A stretch of 27,085 bases of DNA from Isoetes engelmannii (GCA_011763485.2 JAANSK020092241.1:1-27085), one strand, 5' to 3'; counted from the first letter of the stretch, positions 1 through 8,934 are shown. Notes: a model not told the origin generated them from the letters alone. Translations and numbers: made by a program.

Positions 1-210
1 CTTATAATACAAGATGAATGTTCAAGATAGTTGGTGCAAATTTGCAGAAGACTATATTTTTCCTGTAGAACAAGTGGCTGGGTATTGAAAATTGTAAATT
101 TGAGCTTTTAAATTTTCAAAATGACTTTGTTCATAGAGTTAATACCAATGTCATGTGTTTTGCAGGATCCAGTTTTAATTTCACATTTATTATGGGAGCT
201 GCCATCGTTC

Positions 211-532
211 TCAATGATTATGAGAATGAGGAAAATCAATTAGCAAAGACATTACTGTAAATGGGATCTTTTGTGGTTGTTCAGATTGGGATGTTTTTTT
301 TTTTTCAGGATGACAAGTTAATCTATTGTCTTCATCTGTTAGGAACTCAAGAGCGACACTCCAACTTAGAATTTCTCGGTCTTTACCTTCATTGGGAAGT
401 TTTTTGTAAACATGGAATTCCGGAACCTCATTTCCTAAAGCCAAATAAGAAAACGTTAAGAAATAAGAGCAAAGCATTTAAAATTAAAGTAAACAGGGTT
501 GAATAGATACCTCTCCATTCTCCGACGTCCAT
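211..532 (-). CDS. Possible 5' end of an unrecognised two-exon gene
   Basis: I do not recognise this protein. On the minus strand an ATG at 532 opens a 22-nt exon (532-511, MDVGEWR plus one base). It is followed by a GTATCT...TTTAG intron of 76 nt (510-435) and a second exon starting at 434. The join keeps phase and reads into NEVPEFHVYKKLPNEG. If the second exon reads through, the protein is 81 residues and stops at 211. Alternatively a donor-like AAG/GTAAAG at 387/386 ends the exon, and the rest of the gene lies beyond the window edge. The joined start has a plausible soluble, mixed-charge composition, but no domain is visible. The competing plus-strand frame over the same bases starts inside a T-tract and looks less natural. 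The call rests on splice-site logic only. Confidence 0.35.
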
Positions 533-607
533 TGAGCAGCTAAAATCTTAGAAACTTAGAAAGACAACTACGGTATGAACAACTCGTCAGAATCATGGCG
601 ATTGGAT

Positions 608-650
608 GAATCACGTCGAAGTACTTCAATCGAATCACGTTGAAGTACTT
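608..650. repeat. 19-bp direct repeat, two copies
   Basis: The 19-bp sequence beginning GAATCACGT occurs at 608-626 and 632-650 with one mismatch. It lies just upstream of the candidate minus-strand start at 532, so it could sit in that gene's promoter. No function can be assigned. Confidence 0.8.
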
Positions 651-1125
651 TATAAACTACTCTGTTGTCGAACCACCTAAGGTTCGCACGACGGGCACGA
701 CGATGCACAAAAAGCATGAAGGACACGACGGGCAAAATAATAAGAAAATGTTTTTAAAAAAAGTAGGCGAAGGGTGCTTAGGGGGTGCTTTGCTGGCGCA
801 AAATTGCCCCCCAGCTACATGCTTTGACCCTTTAACTTGATGTCTGTTACGTTAGAGGCAGATACAAAACAAAACCTAACAAAGACATGTTCATAATACT
901 TGGATTTTGAACTGGTACTAAGTTGGTAAAGAGAAATGTTCGCGACAGCCTTGGCCGCCGCGATAAATTTCTTGTATGCATAGAACATTTGGGAATTTTG
1001 TGTGGTGTATTCATAGGTCCATGGCAACATATATAAGTTATAAGAGGAAAATGTATAAGAGGTCTTTGTATCTATGTTACTTATCAAAATGCCCCTAACT
1101 ACAAAATTACTTTGTGAAACCTCAT
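651..1125. other. Spacer, no gene seen
   Basis: Only short open frames without recognisable motifs are present on either strand. An 18-bp stretch at about 959-976 (CGCGATAAATTTCTTGTA) recurs near 12069-12086. Both copies lie a few hundred bases upstream of a LINE relic. Confidence 0.5.
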
Positions 1126-1338
1126 CCTTCAATAGTGTAAAAGAAGTTTTTTGTTGAAATTCACCTGCAATTGGAGTTGTTCTGAATTGCTAGTCTCAGC
1201 CTTCAATAGCAATGTTAAAGAAGCTTTCCTGAAGTTAATATCAATCAGATTTTTTTTGAATTGTTAATCTGTAGAAATTGACCTCAATTCGGGTTTTTGC
1301 TGAATTGCTACCCACAACCTTCAATAGCAATGTTAAAG
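1126..1338. repeat. Imperfect ~118-bp-spaced repeats
   Basis: The 21-mer CCTTCAATAGCAATGTTAAAG, less its last base here, occurs at 1200-1220 and 1318-1338. A shorter degenerate copy is near 1126-1143. The flanking GAATTGCTA and CCTCAATT-like stretches are also partly repeated, so this is a diverged tandem duplication. Confidence 0.7.
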
Positions 1339-1534
1339 ATTTAGTGAAACTCCAACTGATGTCAATTTCAGAAAAGCTTCACTGCTAGCCTGTGGTAAAC
1401 CAAATCGACTAAGAATCTGGAAAAATTTGAGCATAATAAGATTAGAACCTAGAGCACCTCATTTTCCAAATCAAAGTCAAGGAAGTAATTCAAACATACA
1501 AGTACATTGATTCATGGTTGAGGTGGTCCAAGCA

Positions 1535-1791
1535 TACAAGTACCTTGGTGTAGATTTTCGACTATTACATGTACCCAAAAAGGTTTTATTGTGGCTGAAA
1601 AGCTTTGTGTATTATGCAAATAGTTGCCGTAAAGCAGAGCTTTATGACTAGTCCCACTAGGGGTTAAGCCAATTCCCTTATATGGTGTGAAAGTGTGGGG
1701 CCCTCTGACATCACTTGGCACATGGGAGGATCTACAATGTGTTCAAAAGGCCTTCTTGGCTCGCGCTCTCGGAGTCAAAGTAAATAAGTGA
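1535..1791 (+). pseudogene. LINE reverse-transcriptase relic (C-terminal part)
   Basis: Two frames together give the end of a plant LINE ORF2 reverse transcriptase. Frame one (1535-1651) begins YKYLGVDF, matching the conserved F/YKYLGV block after the catalytic fingers-palm of non-LTR elements, and runs to CRKAELYD before a stop. A frame change near 1648 continues as LVPLGVKPIPLYGVKVWGP, the conserved LV-P-LLYG-EVWG block, then WEDLQCVQKAFLARALGVK before a TGA at 1789-1791. The endonuclease and the FADD active-site region are missing upstream, so this is a dead truncated copy. A stop and a frameshift within about 250 bp show it is not under selection. It may belong to the same family as the LINE end at 12.4 kb. 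Confidence 0.8.
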
Positions 1792-2527
1792 AAGTGTTGC
1801 AAAAAATTATGAGTTCTAACAATTGTCAATAACATCCATAGATATTTAGTTTTACGTTGATTTTAGTCCAACTGTATTAGTTGTGGCTTTGTAGTATATA
1901 TGCTTGATTAAGTCTTAGATATATTGGCCTTAGCTATTACGATATAGAAGTAGGGTCGTCATTTTCTTCTGGGTTATGAAAGGGGTCTTTGTTACGTTTC
2001 CAATATCACATACCCAAATCAATAGCAATATTGGAGCACATCAAGGTTGTCTGCTATCAGTGATGGCAGGATAATCTTTTTGTGTCACAAGTTGTCTGTT
2101 GATCTAAATGTCTTCTGTTTTTTTTTTTTTTTTTTTTTTAAGAGATTCTTGCGTGTAGATCAGTTGTTGATTAACTGTTATGTTTTGCAAGAGTCCACAA
2201 CAATAATGTTTGATATGTTGTGAAAAGTATTACTTGTCCTAGACGACTAGGTTTAAGTTTGGTTAATGTTGTTGCAATATCGGTGATACTGCCTGATACA
2301 GACAGCATGAACATTTAAACACTTGAATACCTGAACAAATCTGAATAACCGAGCAATACACAAATTTGAATACCTGGACAATACACAAACTTGTAACCAA
2401 AGAATGGTCTTATGTACATACGAGTGCACGAAGTAGTGCTTCAGTTGTCCTGAGTCTCGTCACTATCTCCAGACATCTGTAACCTGAAGAGTTAGTAAGC
2501 TTGGCAAAATAAAACACGCATGCATCC
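1792..2527. other. AT-rich spacer with a 22-T tract
   Basis: No gene is visible. A run of 22 T lies at 2118-2139. On the minus strand this could be an old poly(A) tail, but no retroposed gene is recognisable beside it. At about 2321-2392 the stretch TTGAATACCTGAACAA... is duplicated imperfectly. Confidence 0.6.
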
Positions 2528-3205
2528 CTAAAACAAAAATAAACTTACATGAGAAATGGTGGCTGCTGTGCTCAAATGGAGCCCCTCCTCGAATCTGGGA
2601 GTTGGCTGTATTCCCTGATTAATCTCAGGCCTCCATGTGCTAGCAAAGCCTACGTCCATGCCCCTAGCCCTAGATATGATGTCTGGATCCACCCCTATTT
2701 CAACCATCTCCCTTATTATCCTTGCCTTCTCCACTGCCCTGCCATGGTCATGTTCTGGTCCAGAATGTGCAGCAGCATAATTCATCCAGCCTTGTGTGTC
2801 TAGCCTTACTGAGTTGCCTTGCCCTATGGCAGCAGGTGCTTGCGGTGCACCTTGTGAGTTTGTCAAGTCCCAAACCTTCATTAGACACCTGCTTGTGTTG
2901 ATTGGGTTTGGGACAGGCCTACCTACTGGTATGCACCCATGTATGCTAACATCTTGACCACCGCCAGCATCACCCGAGCAAATATGTGTAACATCCAGGC
3001 TACACATAACCTCCATCTCATCCTCATTATCAATGCCTTGTGAATGATCATGTGCAAGAGTGTTGGCAATTGAACTCACATTTTGCTGCACTACTGCATT
3101 AGATGTGAGGTCAACTGTAATTGATCCTCTAATAGGACTCAGTCCATGCCTCAACTTCAACCTGTTCCTGGCCTGCAGCCTTATTGTCTTCACTTCATCA
3201 GTCAT
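2528..3205 (-). CDS. Uncharacterised 225-residue ORF at the transposon 3' end
   Basis: This is a long, clean frame beginning MTDEVKTIRLQARNRLKLRH. No family is recognised. It contains a His/Asp-rich stretch, an RIIREMVEIGVDPDIISRAR segment that may be helical, and a hydrophobic end. It overlaps the end of the coiled-coil frame by four bases and has the same orientation, so it may be the last exon of the transposase or a second element-encoded protein. It is the only element frame of more than 200 codons without a stop, which is odd next to such a decayed core. Confidence 0.45.
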   Translation of the reverse strand: MTDEVKTIRLQARNRLKLRHGLSPIRGSITVDLTSNAVVQQNVSSIANTLAHDHSQGIDNEDEMEVMCSLDVTHICSGDAGGGQDVSIHGCIPVGRPVPNPINTSRCLMKVWDLTNSQGAPQAPAAIGQGNSVRLDTQGWMNYAAAHSGPEHDHGRAVEKARIIREMVEIGVDPDIISRARGMDVGFASTWRPEINQGIQPTPRFEEGLHLSTAATISHVSLFLF

Positions 3206-3672
3206 GGGCCTCTGGAATCAAAAACTGTTGCAACCCTTGACAGAGCCATAGGATACATAAAATCCTTTAGCCTGGCACTACTTGCCTCGAATGCAGCATC
3301 TGCTCTCTTCTTGTTCTCCCTTTCTTCCCTATTCATCTCTGCTCTCCTAGCAGCTTCCTCTCTCTTAGCTCTCCTCCTTGCAGCCTCAGCCTTCCTAAGT
3401 GCAAGCTGCTCATCCCTCAACCTTCCTGCCTCAGCTCTCCTAGCCTTATCGGCTGCTAGTGCCTGGGAAACGCCATCACTGGAGATGTGCACCCTTCCAC
3501 ACAGATCAGGAGCAACACCCCTCTTCCTTTGCCTAGATCCTTGTGATTGCCTCACACATACTTGTGATGGTCTTACATTTGCCAATGATGGCCTAATGGC
3601 ATGAGAGTGGACCTGCACAAAATCATGAGAGACTGCAACTTCTATGCAATGGGATTTGACATATTTTCCCAT
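3202..3672 (-). pseudogene. Transposase C-terminal coiled-coil extension
   Basis: A frame downstream of the DDE core encodes a strongly charged Ala/Arg/Glu-rich stretch (around ALRKAEAARRRAKREEAARR) that should form a long coiled coil. Position and orientation suggest it is the C-terminal tail of the same transposase, although pogo tails vary and I cannot prove it. The frame ends at 3202. TTCCAG/AGGCCCATGAC at that point resembles an intron acceptor, which could link it to the next frame. Confidence 0.55.
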
Positions 3673-3812
3673 AGTTGTTGCACATCATCCATGTTGAATT
3701 TAGCCCAATCCTCATCATCTTCATTGGCCCCCCTCATCTTCTTCAACCTCCTCCTCAATCCTCTCTGTAGGGACTCTCCCAAACCTGGTAGCTTCTTGCC
3801 CTGTCCTACCTT

Positions 3813-4153
3813 TTATGAGTTAAAAGGCAAGATCCCTGTTTTCTTGAAACGAGCCTTGATGTTCTTAGGTATAAGAGCAACATCAATAGACCTTGATATC
3901 AATTCTGCTATGTCCTCTCTTTTTGGTTCATACCTGCCCTTGGCAACCATGTATGCAAACCTATGCCTCTTAAATTGGGCCTTGAATGGTGCAAAACAAG
4001 ATACATCCAAAGGTTGTAGCCTATGAGGGGTATGTTGAGGCAACAATGCAAAGTGAACTCCTTTGCTACCAAAATCACCTCCAGTTCTACATGTCTGCCA
4101 TGCCCATCAAGAATTACAAGGTGGGGTTCTTGTGGGGAAACATCACTTGGCAC
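3813..4153 (-). pseudogene. pogo transposase second and third catalytic blocks
   Basis: One frame (to about 4050) carries PHLVILDGHGRHVELEVI, the ILDGH-HV block with the second Asp. A one-base shift then gives LPQHTPHRLQPLDVSCFAPF, the block with the third Asp followed by the F-PFK motif. The 3813-4046 fragment ends ILPFNS and stop. Read through, the same frame continues as a short basic and acidic linker (RRRLKKMRGANEDDEDWAKF) to about 3660. The core is complete in order but broken in frame. Confidence 0.85.
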
Positions 4154-4236
4154 TCTTGCTGCAAAATTATTCAGCCAGGACTTGAAGTTCAGATGTCATC
4201 CAGGCTAATGTTTGGACAACCTGAATTGCACCCTCT

Positions 4237-4572
4237 TCACACCTTGCTATGTTGTCTTGCCTCATGCCTCTTCATACCCTTCAGCTTCCCAGCCTGAACG
4301 CCAGTCTCATCTACATTCCAGATCCTAGAGGGTGGGAACTTGTACTCAGCATATATCTGGCTAAGGCCAGAATAGAAACCATCTAAGTTTTCTTGATTCA
4401 TGGCACGTGCCCTTGCAACATCTAGTGATTCTGCACTCAATGCAATCTGTGGATACCTTTGCTTGAATAGCCTCCACCACTTACTGCCAGGAACCCCTTG
4501 CAGTACAGAATTCCCCTCGTCTCGGATCATCTCTACAGCCCTGTCCTTGACATTAGTCAAGGTGACTCCCAT
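4237..4572 (-). pseudogene. pogo transposase CENP-B HTH and first catalytic Asp
   Basis: This frame continues the transposase with TLTNVKDRAVEMI, then GVPGSKWWRLFKQRYP, the second CENP-B-type helix-turn-helix. It reaches SRIWNVDETGVQ, which holds the first catalytic Asp of the DDE_1 nuclease. After GMKRHEARQ the frame ends. Shifted by one, the same bases read CEEGA and AWMTS, which normally lie well downstream, so the intervening catalytic-core segment has been deleted here. Confidence 0.85.
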
Positions 4573-4817
4573 ACCCTGCTTTGCCTACCAAGTGCCCAAT
4601 TGACTAACTCTTTTTCTTGTAGAGTTGACAGAATATGGGGGTGATTGATTTGTGTGTGGGTGATCCTACCATATAACCAGTCACGTATGGTAGACTGGGG
4701 TATACCAGAACGTTTAAAGGTTTCTCTAACTGAAATGCCAAATTCATTAACCTCTTCTAGTATGTCTAGCATCTGCTCCTCGGTCCATTGACCATGTTTG
4801 AGAGGACCCCTAGGCAT
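4557..4817 (-). pseudogene. pogo transposase N-terminal psq-type HTH fragment
   Basis: The fragment starts MPRGPLKHGQWTEEQMLDIL and continues with IPQSTIRDWLYGRI. This is the W-EEQM...G-S...F-SGIPQSTIRDW pattern of psq/CENP-B-type helix-turn-helix DNA-binding domains. The first ATG (4817) fits the usual pogo transposase start. The frame is lost at LVNWALG; shifting by one base near 4585 restores AKQGMGVTLTN, the expected next block, so a single indel explains the break. The role would be binding the transposon ends. Confidence 0.85.
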
Positions 4818-5130
4818 TGAGAGGATTCCAGTACTCCCTTATGGTGCATTTCGTTTCCTTCTGGGGCAGTAACCCACTTACGAGCTGATGGAGCCCTGAT
4901 ACCCTCCTCACCATCGATTTCTCCGTTCGCCCTCGTCAGTACCATATTTGCTACCATGCTCTCGAATGCCTCTGAGTGATATTTCTGGAATAAGGTGGTC
5001 TGAACAAGGTATTGATATGATCGAAGCCATAGCGGGAGCAGGGGTCATTGAAATTGCTTCGGGCAATCGAGTGCAGGTTTTTGGGCACCAGTTCATGTAG
5101 CCGGCATTGAATTCACTATTCGAATTGGCA

Positions 5131-5187
5131 TGCCCAGGATTTCTTGCACATGCGTCCATGGTTCGCATGTGCAAGAAATCCTGGGCA
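5131..5187. repeat. Perfect 24-bp inverted repeat with a 9-nt loop
   Basis: Arms 5131-5154 and 5164-5187 are exact reverse complements (TGCCCAGGATTTCTTGCACA plus TGCG). They are separated by TCCATGGTT. Such a long perfect stem with a short loop is either recent or maintained. Confidence 0.95.
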
Positions 5188-5491
5188 ACCGACCTGATGT
5201 TAGACGTCTTTAACCGTCGTTCGAGGGAGTCACCCCGCACGGGAACTGGCTAAAACCAACTTCTAAGGCGGGCCACCCGGGACATTCGGTGGACTTGTGG
5301 TCAACGACAGGTGGGCAGGCTTCGAAATCCCCTAATACATTGGCTGGCAAGTTTGCCAATAAGAATGAACACCGGATGCTATAGTAATATCTATAGCAGA
5401 CTATCGGATGTTGAGGTAAAATCCCCTTGCCTCTACCAAATTTTTTGCCAGCAGCCAATGCCTCCAACTGGATTTTTGTGAGCGCAACAGG

Positions 5492-5518
5492 AAATTGTCG
5501 AGATAGTCTCGACGATTT
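5492..5518. repeat. 12-bp inverted repeat
   Basis: The stem AAATTGTCGAGA / TCTCGACGATTT surrounds a TAG loop with one mismatch. It lies within the CpG-rich block. Confidence 0.8.
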
Positions 5519-5800
5519 TCGAAGCCTGCAGGTGATTGTGTCATATGGCGACTTGACGAGGGGTTGGTCGCGCCCCGGGTTAGGGCACGGTAGAAGGCAC
5601 CCATACCCTAGCAGGGTTGGGGGTTCGCCCCTGAAATTTCCGGTAAAAATAAAATAATTCCAATAACTTTATATTTTACAGGAACACACTTCCTAAGGAA
5701 AATTTTTTTTGGCAGTTAACGAATTGTAAATGTTGACCCCAATAGTCGAATATCCGGCTTATTCAAAAAAGCCACGGGATTTTTTTTGTTTCGTATAGAC

Positions 5801-5854
5801 TTAGGGTTAGGGTTAGTTAACGCTTTTCATTTTGGTTCTTCGTTTTAGGGTTTT
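5801..5854 (+). promoter_or_regulatory. Telomere-like and telobox motifs
   Basis: TTAGGGTTAGGGTTAG lies at 5801-5816 and TTTTAGGGTTTT at 5843-5854. In plants, AAACCCTAA-type teloboxes are common in promoters of growth- and translation-related genes and bind TRB factors. A CT-rich stretch follows at 5860-5910, then a GA tract at 5980-5994, as expected for a core promoter and 5' leader. TTAGGG rather than the plant TTTAGGG unit argues against a true telomere relic. Confidence 0.5.
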
Positions 5855-5869
5855 ATTTTCCAAACGTCT

Positions 5870-7206
5870 CTGCTGTATTCCCCTCCGCCGCTCCTCTTTA
5901 CTAAGTTACAGAGCCCAGCCAGGCCAGAGCCGGCGATCTTCACATTTCAATCTGGTTGTTTCACTTACAGACTGAAAAATAGAGAGAGAGAGCAGAAGAA
6001 CTTGACGATTTGGAGCCTTTCTATTGTTCTGCTGGTGGTGCTGGTGGTGGCGCTGGCATCAGCCAGATTAGAGTAAGATATCAACTGATACTCAGCTGCA
6101 TTTTTTATTTCTTTGGTTTTATTTCTACCATTTTAGTGAAGAAACCCAAGCTCGGTTTTCATTTTTGCAAATGTCCTGCATAGGTTGCAGATTGCAGCAT
6201 ATTTCCAGAAGTATTTAGCGAAGAACCCAAGCTCGGTTTTCATTTTTGCAGCTGTCCTGCAGACTAGCAGTGGCATCCAAAGGTAAAGTATGTATTGCAT
6301 TTTTTATTCTTCTAGATGTTTTACTTTGTATCATGATCATGATAGAAAACTGGATTTAGGACTTATCTGCAGAGATTGCTATGTTTGAATCTGGTAGATT
6401 GGGCATGTTGACAACGATCTGAAACTAACCAAGTAAGGGAATCCGTGAATCTGCAGTACTTTAAGAAATGAGAATTTGAATTTGCTGTATATAGTCTATG
6501 AATATTTCGGCAAAGCCTAATGTAGGTCCTGCGCTGTTCAACTTAGTGTGTTTCGACTGGTTTTGAACAGTCTACTTTGCGAGTTAAACCCAACGGCCAA
6601 AAAGCTCACATGCATTGCATTGCATTGCATGCATGCAATGTTTAAAAGCCTGAAAAACTTTTTCATGGTCAAATCCACATTACTGGACTAGAGCTCTGCT
6701 ACCCTAATCATACCAGTGGGTCCTCCCCATCCTTAGCCATCGTTGCGAAAAAAAGTCTTACAGCTACGTACCTCAATTTCTTTTGTGTTTTTTTATGGAG
6801 TCTTGTGCTCACACACTAGTTTATTAACTATGGGGTTTTTAATGCATATTTTCTGTTGTTTTGTGCACGAATCAACCCATTCAGCCGTAGATCTGAAGGT
6901 TTTAGATGTAATTTCCAAACGAATCTCTTCATTTTAGTATGAAAGAGACCCATAAAATTAAATCTGCTGCTATTTCATTCTACTGCAGAAATAAATTTGC
7001 GCTATTTTGAACCTTAGGCATTGATCGACTTATTTTTGCATGTGCAGAGTTTGTTTGTTTGATTATTCTGCTCCTTATAAGTCATGAAGGAGGGACCAAG
7101 AAAGCGGAAAACAACGGCCCTCCTTGGTCCCAACTTGTTAGATATGTTCGAAAAAGCAAGAAAAGCTAAATATGTTGAACCAGATGTTGAATTGAACGAG
7201 GAATAA
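5870..7206 (+). CDS. Candidate spliced gene for a 40-residue small protein
   Basis: The coding part is 7084-7206: MKEGPRKRKTTALLGPNLLD and on to VELNEE and stop. It has a basic start and an acidic end, and no family is recognised. Upstream there are gene-like signals. A GA/CT-rich leader ends at a good donor, AGA/GTAAGA (6072/6073). A short exon-like piece, 6252 or 6263 to 6282, lies between TTTTTGCAG or CTGCAG and GTAAAG. A CATGTGCAG acceptor at 7047 precedes the ATG by 36 nt. AATAAATAA follows the stop within about 20 nt and could serve as a poly(A) signal. The leader could start anywhere near 5870-5950. It may instead be the first coding exon of a longer gene, or a non-coding RNA. Confidence 0.35.
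6132..6261 (+). repeat. Duplicated 48-bp segment containing a splice-acceptor-like site
   Basis: Copies at 6132-6180 and 6214-6261 share TTTAG-GAAGAA-CCCAAG, then CTCGGTTTTCATTTTTGCA, with few differences. Each contains the pyrimidine-rich TTTTCATTTTTGCA that leads into a possible acceptor. Only the second copy keeps GCAG; the first reads GCAA. Confidence 0.9.
6611..6640. repeat. (TGCAT)n microsatellite with a palindromic end
   Basis: TGCATTGCATTGCATTGCAT is followed by GCATGCAATG. The whole unit can fold on itself. Confidence 0.9.
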
Positions 7207-8290
7207 CCCTAGGCGAGCCAAATAAATAAGCATTTCCACAAACAAATGTAAACCTAAATCTGTTACCTAAATTTGTTAAAAGCTTGGGAGGGCAGCGATG
7301 GCGTCGGCAAGGTAAGCGCTTATTCCGGTGTTTTCTTTTTCTTTGAGATGTGGTCCGCCCTAGGCCGAGCGGCGACCCCAGAAGCTACGGGGCGCCGTGG
7401 TATTCCGCGAGAAAGGTAGACGCGGCACATCCTAGGATGTGATGGGCGAAGAGCAACTTGGTTAGAATGGCCGATCCAGCACAAAGACAATATGCTTTAT
7501 CGGCCTTTTGCTCAACAATAAATCCATGCTTTATTCTTTGTTTAATGTTTTATTTCTTGCTTTGTTCTGTTTTGTGCCTATGCACTATGATGTGATTTTA
7601 TATCGGTGAGTGGTAATACTGATTACCGTGTGCCGGATAGAAAAACGACTTCTTCTTCCACTTAGTGCTTGTCTAGCTTACTTCTTACATTCTTGAGCTT
7701 TTTTCTACTATTAGAGGTAGATAAAGAGTTACTATGGAGCTTTGTTTTTGTTGTTTTTGCCTGTTTGTATTACAGATTGAGTGTCGTAGGAGGCCCAGTG
7801 GGTTTAACAGCAGCACCTTCTTCCTTTCAAAAGTAGCTGTTTCCGCATGCAGTTCCTCTATTATAGTTAGAACTTGCTGCTCCTCTTGCAGGTGATGTTT
7901 TTGTTTATTTTGTTTGGTTTTGTATTGGTTCTCTTCAAGAAATCTGTTGCCTCTCAGGCTCTTGTTCTAGTAAATGTGCTGATCTAAGGAACCGAGAATA
8001 ACTTTGTGCATTCAATTACAAGTGCCAATGTGGAAATCCTGACACTCTTATTTTGTCGACATGAGATGTGGATGGTGGTTAGGTTACTAGTTAAGTATTA
8101 AGCTTTATAGAACTACTTAAAAAGCATGAAAAGAGAAAAATGAGAAAGAGAAAATTCTGTTTAGCTTGCAAAAAAAAAAACCGGAACATCAATCCACCAT
8201 GACCTAAGCTCCAAGTTATTATAAGGAACTGCGAGAAAAATAAAAATAGGAAACAGGAGAGGAAGATAAAAAATCATTTATTTTAAGATT
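7207..8290. other. Spacer with weak exon-like signals
   Basis: No supported gene. At 7298-7311 ATGGCGTCGGCAAG is followed directly by GTAAGC, which resembles a start codon and a strong donor, but no matching downstream exon was found. A GC-rich island spans about 7350-7450. Confidence 0.45.
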
Positions 8291-8326
8291 ATGCTGTCCG
8301 AAAATATGGCAAACTTTGTTGAGCTC

Positions 8327-8431
8327 GTTGTGATGTGGAATGCCATGGACATGCCTGCGTGCAGGGGATCCACGTCAGCAACTGGGAGCGGGATCCCTCC
8401 ACGCAGGAATGCTGGCATTCCACAACGTCAT
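8327..8431. repeat. Long imperfect foldback (~42-bp arms)
   Basis: The left arm, 8327-8371 (includes GATGTGGAATGCCATGGACA), pairs with the right arm, 8390-8431 (includes GGAATGCTGGCATTCCACAA). There are scattered bulges and an 18-nt loop. Size and pairing resemble a pre-miRNA or a small MITE core. GTGATGTGGAATG recurs at 9271-9283. Confidence 0.75.
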
Positions 8432-8664
8432 GGAAAGCCATTCTTTTTGCTATCCTTCTTTTTGCTGTTCTCCGGTGCTGTAGCCAGCATTCAACGTTAG
8501 TTTTGGTATGTCAAAATGACTAGAAATCTTTCTAGGAGTTTCTAAAACGTCTCAAACAATGGCTGTTCAAATTGCATAAATTCTCAGTATACCTCCACCA
8601 ATCCCTAAAGCTTCACATTGCTAGTAGCTCCACGCGGGGTTGCATATACAGATCCTCAAAAAAA

Positions 8665-8870
8665 TCTAGAAGAAAATGGGAGAAATCAAGAAGCTGGAAA
8701 TCAAAAGAAAATGGGAGAAATCAAGAAACAAGAAACAAGGTAAACAAGCAAGAATCAGAGATAATCAAGAGAATAAGGAGAAACAAGAAGATAAAGAGAA
8801 ATGCAAGAGAATAAGGAGAAACAAGAAGATGAGAAGAAATGCAAGGAAGAAAGTAAAAGGATTTAGAAAA
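8665..8870 (+). repeat. Purine-rich (AAG/GAA) low-complexity tandem repeats
   Basis: GAAAATGGGAGAAATCAAGA recurs in the first half. A 24-mer beginning GAGAATAAGGAGAAACAAGA occurs at 8769-8792 and 8807-8830. The Lys/Glu-rich open frames here are products of composition, not genes. Confidence 0.85.
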
Positions 8871-8934
8871 GATTAAGCCAAATAGAAGGAGATCCAGAAG
8901 AGAACACTGTCGGAGGTTAGAAAAATGCAACAAA

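Larger units (their letters stand above)
2528..4817 (-). mobile_element. Decayed pogo/Tigger-like DDE transposon
   Basis: Minus-strand fragments in several frames make a recognisable Tc1/mariner-superfamily pogo-type transposase. In order they are a psq-type helix-turn-helix, a CENP-B-type DNA-binding region, and a DDE_1 catalytic core whose three acidic blocks (VDETG, LDGH and LQPLDV) can all be seen. A coiled-coil C-terminal extension follows. Reading needs frame changes near 4585, 4240, 4170, 4050, 3660 and 3205, although the last could be an intron. About 40-50 residues between the first and second catalytic blocks are absent relative to the family. I could not define terminal inverted repeats or a TA target duplication by eye, so the element limits are those of the coding remnants only. 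Confidence 0.85.
4860..5660. other. CpG-rich unassigned block
   Basis: Base composition changes here: CpG dinucleotides and GC are clearly denser than in the AT-rich flanks. Short frames run on both strands (for example plus 5220-5384, beginning FEGVTPHGNWLKP) but match nothing I know. It contains two strong hairpins, described separately. Candidate explanations are an old organellar insertion, part of a retroelement, or the 5' end of the adjacent DDE element. None can be confirmed by eye. Confidence 0.45.

Noticed and set aside
166-260. Plus-strand terminal exon after a TTTTGCAG acceptor (30 codons, ends GTAA)
   Set aside because: It is open for only 30 codons, matches nothing, and conflicts with the better two-exon model on the minus strand.
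261-506. 81-codon plus-strand ORF
   Set aside because: It starts just before a T-tract that encodes a Phe run, has no motif, and overlaps the minus-strand exon model.
3060-4603. Plus-strand ORFs across the transposon
   Set aside because: They are antisense shadows of the minus-strand transposase fragments, for example Ser/Leu-rich frames opposite the Ala/Glu/Arg coiled coil.
5610-5640. tRNA T-arm-like GGGGGTTCGCCCC
   Set aside because: No acceptor, D or anticodon arms can be folded around it.
5801-5816. Interstitial telomere
   Set aside because: Only about 2.5 TTAGGG units, and the plant unit is TTTAGGG. A promoter telobox is the simpler reading.
8572-8876. Lys/Glu-rich ORFs
   Set aside because: They arise from AAG/GAA low-complexity tandem repeats and lack a start context or homology.
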